Virus record (IMG/VR): IMGVR_UViG_3300025131_000443
Coordinates: 1-23,513 of that record
Direction: 5' to 3' (one strand)
From: a virus
DNA: 23,513 nucleotides
Part shown: positions 6,686-14,089 of the stretch, one piece after another
Layout: each line of letters opens with the position of its first letter
How positions within the stretch are numbered: the first letter of the stretch is position 1
Program-made: the position numbers and the translations under genes
Notes under the pieces: generated by a model
The model's database searches: none
Told to the model about the DNA's origin: nothing
The model's input: the letters and a program-made list of their open reading frames with translations, nothing else

Positions 6686-9600
6686 TGTCAACCAGATTAG
6701 AGTATTGGGATGCAACCCCTCCATCGGGTAATCCTAGATGGACACAGGCGACTATATCATATGGTAGTGCCACAAACAATGCTGTTTTAAATTGCGATAT
6801 TGTAGAACGATTAGGACGATCTCGACAAGCTAAAGTTACCTTAATGAATCAAGGAACAGCTTTTAATACTGTTGGGCCTTTTACTAACGAATTTACTGAC
6901 TTCCAACGAATACGAGTTTTAGATGATGATGTTAACGTAGTTCTTTTTCACGGACGTATTTATGGTATTAAAGTTCATACTGATGCTAAATTTGGGGATG
7001 TTACAACAATTGAATGTTATGATATGTTACGAGAACTCCAAGAATATCCAACAGAGCATTTTAAGACCCCTATTCAATATGGAGCAAGCACAGGACAATT
7101 TAATAAAAATAGTACTCTTATTAAAAGCCTAATTGCTTCTGATTATGCTATTGATTCTAGTGCTAATATAGGTTCTGGAAGTATTACTTTTTCTGATACA
7201 GACAGATTTGAAACCTCTGCGGTTACTTTAGATCAAGATAATTATCCTGCTTATTATCCTAATAGGGGAGAAAAGAACGTATTAGGTCAAGTTGCCTCTA
7301 TTGCTCGACAAGACCCCCATAGTGGGGCTACTTATGAAGATCAATTTGGTTATGATTATTATTTAGACTCTAGTTTTGACAAGACGACAGATTACATCGC
7401 ATCATCTAATGCTACTTTACTAGGTGATACATTTAACTATTTTAAGCGGGGTACTCGCCCCTCTACTCCGGGAACACCGGGTACTGATGGAATAAATTGG
7501 AAAGGATTAAGAATCCATCGCCCCACAACAACATTTAGCGAAACGGGTAATTTAATTGCTATGTTAGATGGGGCAGGCTTTGAAAAACCCAAAGATGATC
7601 TATTTACTTCGGTAATTTTACAGTTTGATGAAACAACTGTTGCGTCTACAGTTGGAGGTAATTATGATGACATGTATGATTATGGTTGGGGTAATTCTTA
7701 TGTACAGCCACACGTAGCTTCTCATGATGGAAGATTCTTAGTTGAAGGTATTGACGGTGGAACTTTTGGTGGTAGTAATAGTGGTGTTTTTAAATGGCAA
7801 GGACGTAAATTTAGTCGTCTTTATGAGGTAAGTGTTAATGCAGAGTCAACAGATAATGTTGCAGCGGAATTTCTAACAAGTTCACATACACATGGTGGTA
7901 GTGACACTTCACATGGCAATGTATCACATGGAGGAGGTTCACATAGTCACCAAGTAGGAACAGTTGTTTATACATCGGCAACTAGTAGTACGGGTTTATT
8001 TTTAATTACTTTTGAAGAATCTTATATGGAAAAGACTTTTAATTATTTTTGTGATAATGCTGGTAGTACAGTAGTGTTAACAGGAGAAAATTCAGGTGCA
8101 ACATATACTTTTACTCCTAGTACTCATCGTATGAAAACTAAATTTGGAATTCAACGCCCTTATAGAATGCAGATTAGTGCTTCAAAATATTTAGATGCTA
8201 TTAGACAAGAAGCTGCAAATGCTTTATCTAAAAGTGTTTTGCCTCAAATGTCGGGACGTTTTAGAACTCTTCGTGCGCCCTATTATTATGTAGATATGTA
8301 TGCAGATACACATGATGGTACTGATAATACAATAACAATTACTCATATTAAACAAAATAGCGGTTCTTTTACTGCGGTAGGTACACCAAGTGACAACACC
8401 CTCGCTAATTGGGGATTGAAAGAAGGTATGACGATAGCAAAGGTAGATAGTAATGGGACTCAAACTGCATGGGGATGGATTACAGATATAACTGGTGCAG
8501 CAATTACATCAAATATTAGAAATGCAACCCATGACGGAGACGAAAATTGGGATTTATATACGGGTTCATCTAATATAATTAGAGTATATATGCCTGTAAG
8601 AACAGGACATTATACATATATAGTAAATGATGCTCAAGCGGTGGATGGATACCATTTTGTTGAAGAGGTAGGGTATACGGAAACTCAAGGGGCTATTGGA
8701 ACTAACTATAAAACCTATGGAACAAATAGTTCTACATACACTTATGAAGGGCCTTTTAAATCTAAATTACCTGAAGTTATAGTTGCTATTGATGAGACAT
8801 CTAAAAACATCGGTAAATTACATGACACTCCAGTTAGTTTAATGCCGTGGAGTTTTACTCAGGCGGATGGTTCGGGAGAGACAGGAAAATTTACTATTAA
8901 TAGTAGAACGAATATTTCATGGACAGCTGGATTATTAGATATAGGGGGTGTATATAAATATAAAATTAGGGCTGGAACTGGAGGTGATAGCGCAACATTA
9001 GTAACAACTACTACTGGTCAAATGGATGGATTACCATATGAATACGTTATATCTTTTGATAGTGATCAAACTCCTGATGGTAATAGTACATATGAAATCG
9101 TTTTTACTCTACGAAAAGATTATATAGATGATGTAGATAAAATTAAAATGGGTTGGGCTAGAGCAGGAGAAACTGCGGATGATGATGCTCAATTAGTCTT
9201 TGATAGTTCAATTGGAGATTTCTCAATTAAAACCAAGCTTTCTGCTATCTCAGAAAATCTGGGAACAATTACTAGAGGAACAGGATATTTCGGTTCTGGT
9301 GCTGTATATAATAGTAACCTAACTGGTATTGCTCTAGGCGATTTAGCAGATACAACAGGAGGTGGGAATACTTTTTCTAATGTAACCTTGGCAGCCCAAA
9401 CTTCGGGAGCATCTCAAGTATTTATATCAGGCGGTAAACTATATGCTGGTGCTGGTAATATTGCCCTACATGCAGGAGGGATTTCAATTGGTCATACGGA
9501 TGATGCTGCATTACAATTTAAAGCGGCTGATCCCATGGGAAGCCGACTTTTGGAAGGAAGGGTTCTTAATACTGATGCCACTCAATTTCATTGGACAGGG

Positions 9601-10605
9601 TATAGTGGACTCGATGAAATAGTGTGGAACAATCTAAATTTTTCGGCTATAGCCTCTTTACAAACAAATAATTCTGATGGTTTCTTTATAAAACTTCCGG
9701 GGTCAGCAAGTGCTGCTGCCGCTGGAGACTACTTAGATGTGGCAAGCGGTTCAGGTACTATCGGCAGCCCATATCAAACAAGATTCCAAAATGCGAAGCT
9801 AATTTTTAATGGTACATCGGCTTCTATGACATCTTCATATGGAATATTTAGATATGCATACGATGGTAATAGCAATGCTAATGATACATTAGCCTTCACT
9901 TTCAATCAGCAAAGCGCAACTCCTGCTTCCAATACGGCTCAATCTGTTTTTTGGATAATGCAATCTATAAGTGACTATTTAATATTAGAACCTAATTTAC
10001 CATATGGTACTACTAACTATGCTTGGATTGGAAAAAATAACCCATTAGTTGGTATGAGAAGTTATTATATCCAAGCGGGTGCTGGTAATGCGAGTGGGCC
10101 AAGTATAAGTTTTTATACTGATACTAATACAGGATTTTACTCATCAACTAGCGATACTATAAATATAGCACTTGGTGGCGTTAATAAATATCAATTTTCC
10201 ACAGGTTATCTTCAACCAACTAATGATGGGATTATTGCTTCAGGTCATACTAGTTATAGATGGGATACTGTTTATTCTCAAAATGGCGTTAGTACTGTAT
10301 CAGATGCAAGAGAGAAAACTGATATTCTTCCTGTTCCGTTAGGGTTAGATTTTATTAAGTCGTTAAATCCAGTATCATATAAATGGAAAGAAAAGCCAAA
10401 CACCTTAACTCATTACGGTATACTTGCTCAAGAAGTTTTAGAAACGTTAAAAGATTTTGGTATAGATTCTATGCAGGATTTTAGTGTTATTACAGGTGAT
10501 GAAGACACACGTTATGGTGCTAACTATACCGAATTTATACCTATTTTAATAAAAGCTATACAAGAATTATCAGATAAAATTAAAAAATTAGAGGAGGGTG
10601 AATAA
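6685..10605 (+). CDS. Tail-tip/fibre protein with C-terminal S74 intramolecular chaperone
   Basis: The 1306-residue protein starts in a TAATG overlap. Residues about 1-125 form a beta-rich head (for example VVLFHGRIYGIKVHTDAKFG) similar to tail hub proteins, suggesting it attaches to the tail tip. Residues 401-422 hold a His-rich loop with His at 401, 403, 410, 415, 420 and 422. Residues about 830-1200 are fibre-like, ending with NTGFYSSTSDTINIALGG, a common element just before S74 domains. From Ser1206 the sequence SDAREKTDI marks a Peptidase S74 chaperone (family: endosialidase CIMCD). This domain aids trimer folding and then cuts itself off on the N-terminal side of that Ser. YGILAQEV and a final helix (about 1285-1306) complete it. 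The mature protein should end near residue 1205. It is probably the receptor-binding protein. Confidence 0.85.
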   Translation: MSTRLEYWDATPPSGNPRWTQATISYGSATNNAVLNCDIVERLGRSRQAKVTLMNQGTAFNTVGPFTNEFTDFQRIRVLDDDVNVVLFHGRIYGIKVHTDAKFGDVTTIECYDMLRELQEYPTEHFKTPIQYGASTGQFNKNSTLIKSLIASDYAIDSSANIGSGSITFSDTDRFETSAVTLDQDNYPAYYPNRGEKNVLGQVASIARQDPHSGATYEDQFGYDYYLDSSFDKTTDYIASSNATLLGDTFNYFKRGTRPSTPGTPGTDGINWKGLRIHRPTTTFSETGNLIAMLDGAGFEKPKDDLFTSVILQFDETTVASTVGGNYDDMYDYGWGNSYVQPHVASHDGRFLVEGIDGGTFGGSNSGVFKWQGRKFSRLYEVSVNAESTDNVAAEFLTSSHTHGGSDTSHGNVSHGGGSHSHQVGTVVYTSATSSTGLFLITFEESYMEKTFNYFCDNAGSTVVLTGENSGATYTFTPSTHRMKTKFGIQRPYRMQISASKYLDAIRQEAANALSKSVLPQMSGRFRTLRAPYYYVDMYADTHDGTDNTITITHIKQNSGSFTAVGTPSDNTLANWGLKEGMTIAKVDSNGTQTAWGWITDITGAAITSNIRNATHDGDENWDLYTGSSNIIRVYMPVRTGHYTYIVNDAQAVDGYHFVEEVGYTETQGAIGTNYKTYGTNSSTYTYEGPFKSKLPEVIVAIDETSKNIGKLHDTPVSLMPWSFTQADGSGETGKFTINSRTNISWTAGLLDIGGVYKYKIRAGTGGDSATLVTTTTGQMDGLPYEYVISFDSDQTPDGNSTYEIVFTLRKDYIDDVDKIKMGWARAGETADDDAQLVFDSSIGDFSIKTKLSAISENLGTITRGTGYFGSGAVYNSNLTGIALGDLADTTGGGNTFSNVTLAAQTSGASQVFISGGKLYAGAGNIALHAGGISIGHTDDAALQFKAADPMGSRLLEGRVLNTDATQFHWTGYSGLDEIVWNNLNFSAIASLQTNNSDGFFIKLPGSASAAAAGDYLDVASGSGTIGSPYQTRFQNAKLIFNGTSASMTSSYGIFRYAYDGNSNANDTLAFTFNQQSATPASNTAQSVFWIMQSISDYLILEPNLPYGTTNYAWIGKNNPLVGMRSYYIQAGAGNASGPSISFYTDTNTGFYSSTSDTINIALGGVNKYQFSTGYLQPTNDGIIASGHTSYRWDTVYSQNGVSTVSDAREKTDILPVPLGLDFIKSLNPVSYKWKEKPNTLTHYGILAQEVLETLKDFGIDSMQDFSVITGDEDTRYGANYTEFIPILIKAIQELSDKIKKLEEGE

Positions 10606-10790
10606 TGCCAGACGTAACAGTAACTTTTACAGATGCTCAATGGGCTAGAATTGTCGCAGCCAGTTCTTATATAAAACCAATAGATGAATCAGGTGATGTA
10701 GATGCTGCTTATTTAATAACGTTGTGGACAAATTTAACAGCGGATTGGGTAAAAGCCCATGAAAGTGTTCAATCTGTATCCGATTTTTAA
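10605..10790 (+). CDS. Small protein coupled to the fibre gene
   Basis: This 61-residue acidic protein starts in a TAATG overlap with the fibre gene, after GAGGAGGG. It opens with MPDVTVTFTDAQWARI, a strand followed by an amphipathic helix, and has a second helix with LWTNLTADWVKAHESV. I have a loose impression of similar openings in short phage proteins near tail fibre genes, but I know of no established function. A fibre-associated virion protein or assembly factor is possible. It is the last gene of the structural block. Confidence 0.6.
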   Translation: MPDVTVTFTDAQWARIVAASSYIKPIDESGDVDAAYLITLWTNLTADWVKAHESVQSVSDF

Positions 10791-10801
10791 ATTAATAATT
10801 A

Positions 10802-11179
10802 ATGAAAGCTAAAAATAAGATTAAACGTCTTAGACAGAAAAACCCCTTTATGAAGATGCCAGAGATTGCTTTTACGGTGGGGGTTAATAGACAATACGTT
10901 CATGAGGTCTTGACAAAAGCTGGATTATCAACTATAATACCATCATACCGAAGCGGAACATACTGTAAGATATGTAATAAAAATACTAAATATAAAACAT
11001 TATTATGTTCTAAAGAATGTAAAATTAAATATTATAATTTAGAAGTAACGTGTTCTTTTTGTAAGAAAAGATTCTTACGTAATAAAAGAAAATTACAATA
11101 CAGTTATAGAATGGGTTATCAATATATTCATTGTAGTAAAAAGTGTTACAACAAACGAAGAAATCAGGAATTAGCTTAA
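10802..11179 (+). CDS. Helix-turn-helix protein with two treble-clef-type zinc fingers
   Basis: This 125-residue, very basic protein has a helix-turn-helix at residues about 17-42 (MPEIAFTVGVNRQYVHEVL). Two Cys4 fingers follow: C55, C58, C69, C73 and C84, C87, C111, C115, each ending in C-S-K-x-C. This arrangement suggests a DNA-binding protein. The fingers resemble those found with phage homing endonucleases, but I see no HNH or GIY-YIG catalytic motif. The ATG has no ribosome site, only AATTAATAATTA before it, so expression may be weak or coupled to the gene 12 bases upstream. A perfect consensus promoter lies inside the coding sequence (10,910-10,938). A transcription regulator at the early/late boundary is plausible but unproven. 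Confidence 0.65.
   Translation: MKAKNKIKRLRQKNPFMKMPEIAFTVGVNRQYVHEVLTKAGLSTIIPSYRSGTYCKICNKNTKYKTLLCSKECKIKYYNLEVTCSFCKKRFLRNKRKLQYSYRMGYQYIHCSKKCYNKRRNQELA
10910..10938 (+). promoter_or_regulatory. Perfect sigma70-type promoter inside a coding sequence
   Basis: TTGACA at 10,910-10,915 and TATAAT at 10,933-10,938 are separated by exactly 17 bases, a full match to the bacterial housekeeping consensus. It lies within codons 37-46 of the zinc-finger gene and points toward Hsp20, the sigma factor and the replication genes. The expected start is near 10,945. It would read the second half of the zinc-finger gene and then the early region. Whether it is used cannot be seen. Confidence 0.65.
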
Positions 11180-11197
11180 AATTACTTCAAAAACCCC

Positions 11198-11227
11198 TTG
11201 ACAAAGGTATTTTTCTCATGGTATACT
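11198..11227 (+). promoter_or_regulatory. Strong sigma70-type promoter for hsp20 and early genes
   Basis: TTGACA at 11,198-11,203, an 18-base spacer, and TATACT at 11,222-11,227 lie in the 97-base gap before Hsp20. The spacer ends in TGG, giving an extended -10 (TG at 11,219-11,220). The expected start is near 11,234. The short inverted repeat ATACG/CGTAT (11,232-11,236 and 11,249-11,253) overlaps the expected start and could be an operator, though it is only five base pairs. This is probably the main promoter for the operon that includes the phage sigma factor. Confidence 0.75.
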
Positions 11228-11276
11228 CTTTATACGTCTGAATTTGGGCGTATTAATAAGTATATGGAGGTAGAAA

Positions 11277-11714
11277 ATGACACTATCACGAAGATTTGAT
11301 CGAAGTTTACGTGAGTTATCTAACGTAAACGATATATTTGGGATGGATTTACTCCGTCCTTTCAGAACCTATCCTAATTATCAGGGTATAAACATAGATG
11401 TAGTAGAGACTGAAGCTGATTTTACACTAAAAGTTCCACTACCGGGATTAACGAGAGAAGATATTAGCGTATCTATTACTAATGGTACTTTAGAAATTAA
11501 TGCTGAAGCTAAAACAGAAGCTTCTGATGAAACTAAGTATGTGTATAGAGGTGTTTCAACATCTAAGTTTAATAAAACACTACCTAGACTAGAGGAACAG
11601 TTCAATATTGATCCCAAAAAAATAAAAGCCACTTATATTAATGGGGTTTTGGGGATTGTAATGCCTAAAAAGAAGGTTTCAACTGTAAAAACTATTGATA
11701 TTGAGATAGAATGA
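11277..11714 (+). CDS. hsp20: Small heat shock protein (Hsp20/alpha-crystallin family)
   Basis: This 145-residue protein has the full Hsp20 plan. A short N-terminal arm (1-36) is followed by an alpha-crystallin domain (about 37-131) containing VPLPGLTREDISVSI, YRGVSTSKFN and the family signature NGVL (122-125). An Ile-x-Ile tail (I140, I142, I144) docks between subunits. Hsp20 is an ATP-independent holdase that keeps unfolding proteins soluble. Phage copies, best known from cyanophages, may help virion protein folding or protect the infected cell. It starts after GGAGG, has its own strong promoter, and overlaps the next gene by four bases (ATGA). Confidence in the family is high. Its target proteins are unknown. 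Confidence 0.93.
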   Translation: MTLSRRFDRSLRELSNVNDIFGMDLLRPFRTYPNYQGINIDVVETEADFTLKVPLPGLTREDISVSITNGTLEINAEAKTEASDETKYVYRGVSTSKFNKTLPRLEEQFNIDPKKIKATYINGVLGIVMPKKKVSTVKTIDIEIE

Positions 11715-11899
11715 AGAAATTATTTAGTGTAGCCTTTGTAGTCTCAATATTACATTTGTTTGAGGACTTCTCTTTAGTATTAATTGGTAGATATACCGAA
11801 GTACATATAGGTATTGTCCTCATTGCAGTAGTTCTTTTTGGATTATTGATAGGTGCATTAGCGAGATTACGAGTAGTAAAGAAGTTTTTAGGAGAATAG
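11711..11899 (+). CDS. Small membrane protein, two predicted helices
   Basis: This 62-residue protein starts in an ATGA overlap with hsp20. Residues about 4-25 (FSVAFVVSILHLF) and about 32-53 (IGIVLIAVVLFGLLIGALA) are hydrophobic enough to span a membrane. A short loop separates them, and the C-terminal end is basic, suggesting that end stays in the cytoplasm. Two-helix proteins of this size can be holins, but no lysis enzyme lies nearby and the gene sits in an early operon, which argues against that. Its role is unknown. It could modify the host membrane or exclude other phages, but that is speculation. Confidence 0.65.
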   Translation: MKKLFSVAFVVSILHLFEDFSLVLIGRYTEVHIGIVLIAVVLFGLLIGALARLRVVKKFLGE

Positions 11900-11900
11900 C

Positions 11901-12416
11901 ATGGAAATTAATAACGACCTTATACAACAATGGGAGCCTAAGATTCAAAAGATGCTACAAGGTACAAGTATCATTGGAATGGATCGAGATGACATCGCCC
12001 AAGAATTAAGGATCGCTATTATGAGAGCCGCCAATGGATTTGACGAGGATAAGGGAGTAGTATTTCATACGTATTTACATACAGCAATGGTAAATACTAT
12101 TCGTACACTAATAACTAAAGCACAAAAGATGTTGAACCTTTCAAGTTTAGAACAGGAATTAAGTTTTAGAGATTCAGAAAATGATAATATTGGGGACGCT
12201 CTATTAATAGATGAGTCCGATACAATGATGAGCGATATAGAATTAGAAGGATTGTTTATAGCTAACAAGTTAAGTTATTCCGAACAGTCTTTCGTTAGGT
12301 TAAGATTAGAAGGAATGACAATGGAAGAGATTACTGATGATTTAGAGATGTCTGCGTATAGAGTACGAGAATCTTTAAGAGTAAAGTTTAGAGGATTAAA
12401 AGATGAGACGGCGTAA
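11901..12416 (+). CDS. Phage RNA polymerase sigma factor (small sigma70-family)
   Basis: This 171-residue protein has the two conserved sigma domains. Region 2 spans about 28-74, with DRDDIAQELRIAI, then the FDEDKG-x3-F-x-TY element and MVNTIRTLI, which in the family bind core polymerase and melt the -10 box. Region 4 spans about 124-166, a helix-turn-helix with SEQSFVRLRLEGMTMEEI and YRVRESLRVKF, which normally reads the -35 box. The linker (80-120) is acidic, and regions 1 and 3 are absent, as in small alternative sigma factors. It lies in the early operon, so its product would appear before late transcription. The likely job is to redirect host RNA polymerase to late phage promoters such as the boxes at 145 and 2061. 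Confidence 0.85.
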   Translation: MEINNDLIQQWEPKIQKMLQGTSIIGMDRDDIAQELRIAIMRAANGFDEDKGVVFHTYLHTAMVNTIRTLITKAQKMLNLSSLEQELSFRDSENDNIGDALLIDESDTMMSDIELEGLFIANKLSYSEQSFVRLRLEGMTMEEITDDLEMSAYRVRESLRVKFRGLKDETA

Positions 12417-12630
12417 GTTAGGTCGAAAACCCGGATTATTTCGCTTGACAAAACCCACAACGTCATGTAGAATCATCAGCGTAGAAAAGGAAGACGTAGT
12501 TATTTTGGGGGAGTTCGCTTCAATCGAAGAAGCAAAAACATATCTTATAAATTTAAAAGGTATAGTGGGGCGAACTCTCCACATTATTACTACTATAGAC
12601 AATAGAGCAGTTCATACTGAGAGGAGGTGA
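12403..12630 (+). CDS. Small basic protein of unknown function
   Basis: This 75-residue protein overlaps the end of the sigma factor gene by 14 bases, with GAGGA seven bases before its ATG. The first 15 residues are very basic (RRRKLGRKPG). The remainder alternates strands and one helix (CRIISVEKEDVVILG, then SIEEAKTYLINL), a compact alpha/beta fold. I recognise no family. An antisense frame of 68 residues covers most of it but lacks a ribosome site, and all sure genes are on the plus strand. A candidate promoter lies inside (12,445-12,473). Its stop codon overlaps the ribosome site of the helicase gene, which suggests coupled translation. Confidence 0.6.
   Translation: MRRRKLGRKPGLFRLTKPTTSCRIISVEKEDVVILGEFASIEEAKTYLINLKGIVGRTLHIITTIDNRAVHTERR
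12445..12473 (+). promoter_or_regulatory. Sigma70-type promoter ahead of the replication genes
   Basis: TTGACA at 12,445-12,450, a 17-base spacer and TAGAAT at 12,468-12,473 give 11 of 12 consensus bases at the optimal spacing. It lies inside the 75-residue gene and would start RNA near 12,480, about 155 bases before the helicase start codon. Like the promoter at 10,910, it is embedded in coding sequence and points at early genes. Confidence 0.55.
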
Positions 12631-12635
12631 TGATA

Positions 12636-13883
12636 ATGGAAAGTTATGATTACATAGAGTCTGGATTAATATTCGGACTAAACGATATTAAAACATTACA
12701 ACAATTTAAATACCAAGCAGAGGATTTTAAAACACATGGAGATGCGTATAGATTCTTAGTTCAATACTTTGATAAATATGCTGAGTTCCCAAAACCTGAA
12801 ACGTTAGTAGACAATTATCCTGCGTTAGATGCTTCTGCTCAAATGTTACATTTCGATTATGCGATAGACACATTTAAAAAACAAATTTTATTTAGGCGGA
12901 TTGTAAACACTTTTAACATAAATAAAGAGTTAATTCAAGAAGAACCTAAACGAGCGTTAAGTAGAATTATGGATAATTTATCAGATATTGAAGTTTTGTA
13001 TGATGAGGACATTACTCATTATAATAGAAATGCTTCAAATCGTTTTGATGCTATGAAAGATAGGCAGAAACAACGACAAATGGGGGACGGTCTTATGGGT
13101 ATACCTACTCCATTATCTATGATAAATCAGACAGGAGTAGGATGGATGCCGGGAGAATTAATCTCTCTGTATGCTAGACCTACTGTAGGAAAGACTTGGA
13201 TGTGTATACAAGCAGCTGCAACAGCAGTATTAAAAGGATATAGAACCTTGTTAATATCTACAGAAATGCCGATAGATGCTATTAGCTTACGTATGGATGT
13301 AGTTATGGCATCTATGATGGGATATGAGTTATCACATAAAGCGTTACGAAATGGCGATTCATGTAATGAAGATGACTACCAAAGATTTCTCGATGACATA
13401 AATGAACAACAGTTGTTAATTTGTGACCATATTGAAGGTTCAGGTAGTTTTACAGTTGATGCGATTGCGGGATTAGTGAGAAAACATTCTCCTGATTTTG
13501 TAGTTGTAGACGGTGTTTACTTAGTAAGTACAGGTATGAAGAAAGCTATGTGGGAACAATCCCACGCTGTTTTCTATGGGATGAAAAATCTTTGTTTATC
13601 GACAAATACTCCCATATTTGTATCTACTCAAGCAACACGAGAAGCCGCAGCAAATATGTATGTACCACCTAGACCTGATCAAGTAGCATTTGGGGATGCA
13701 TTAATAAGAGCGTCAGATGTAGTAATGGCAATGTCTCTTGTTGAAGAACAGGATGATAGACGAATTATACAGTATCAAAAGTATAGAGATGGTCAATTAC
13801 CTGTTGACGCATCTATGATGATGTGGGATGTCGATAAAGGACATATAGAAGAAACAGAGTTTGTAACAGGAGATTTATTTTAA
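12636..13883 (+). CDS. dnaB: Replicative DNA helicase, DnaB-like
   Basis: This protein (415 residues from the chosen ATG) unwinds DNA at the phage fork as a ring-shaped ATPase. An N-terminal helical domain (about 1-150) precedes a RecA-fold motor. Walker A is ARPTVGKT with K186 and T187 (Ala replaces the usual first Gly), Walker B is VVVDG with D292, and the QATREAAA motif and KYRDG near the end match DnaB. I chose ATG 12,636 because AGGAGG (12,622-12,627) lies eight bases upstream. The GTG at 12,627 and ATG at 12,630 are too close to it. The primase follows two genes on, so they probably act together. At 415 residues it is near the usual DnaB size. Confidence 0.88.
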   Translation: MESYDYIESGLIFGLNDIKTLQQFKYQAEDFKTHGDAYRFLVQYFDKYAEFPKPETLVDNYPALDASAQMLHFDYAIDTFKKQILFRRIVNTFNINKELIQEEPKRALSRIMDNLSDIEVLYDEDITHYNRNASNRFDAMKDRQKQRQMGDGLMGIPTPLSMINQTGVGWMPGELISLYARPTVGKTWMCIQAAATAVLKGYRTLLISTEMPIDAISLRMDVVMASMMGYELSHKALRNGDSCNEDDYQRFLDDINEQQLLICDHIEGSGSFTVDAIAGLVRKHSPDFVVVDGVYLVSTGMKKAMWEQSHAVFYGMKNLCLSTNTPIFVSTQATREAAANMYVPPRPDQVAFGDALIRASDVVMAMSLVEEQDDRRIIQYQKYRDGQLPVDASMMMWDVDKGHIEETEFVTGDLF

Positions 13884-13894
13884 AGGAGGAAAGT

Positions 13895-14089
13895 ATGAGT
13901 ATTATGGAATGGATTACAGGAAACAACATAAATAGAGAAAATAACATTGTTGTTAAAACCGCTAAAAGTAAAGGCCCAACCGCAGAGACAGTACCACTTA
14001 CTGTGGGAAATATCAAGAACGGTAAGGTCACGGACTCTAACGGTTATACTAGCGAAGTTGTTCTCTTTCTACGCAAAGGAAAGAAATAA
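13895..14089 (+). CDS. Small hydrophilic protein between helicase and primase
   Basis: This 64-residue protein starts after AAGGAGG and ends in a TAATG overlap with the primase gene. It begins with MSIMEWITGNN and then has Lys, Thr and Gly-rich strands (for example AETVPLTVGNIKNGKV) and a basic end. A small beta domain is likely. I recognise no family. Its tight placement between helicase and primase suggests it is made with the replisome and might be an accessory factor, but nothing in the sequence proves this. An alternative frame inside (13,947-14,174) has no ribosome site. Confidence 0.6.
   Translation: MSIMEWITGNNINRENNIVVKTAKSKGPTAETVPLTVGNIKNGKVTDSNGYTSEVVLFLRKGKK

Noticed and set aside
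7459-7494. Collagen-like repeat in the fibre
   Set aside because: Only a few Gly-x-x units occur near PSTPGTPGTDG, too short to form a collagen stem.
11711-11899. Holin
   Set aside because: It has two hydrophobic helices and a basic end, but no endolysin or spanin is near and it lies in an operon with an early-type promoter.
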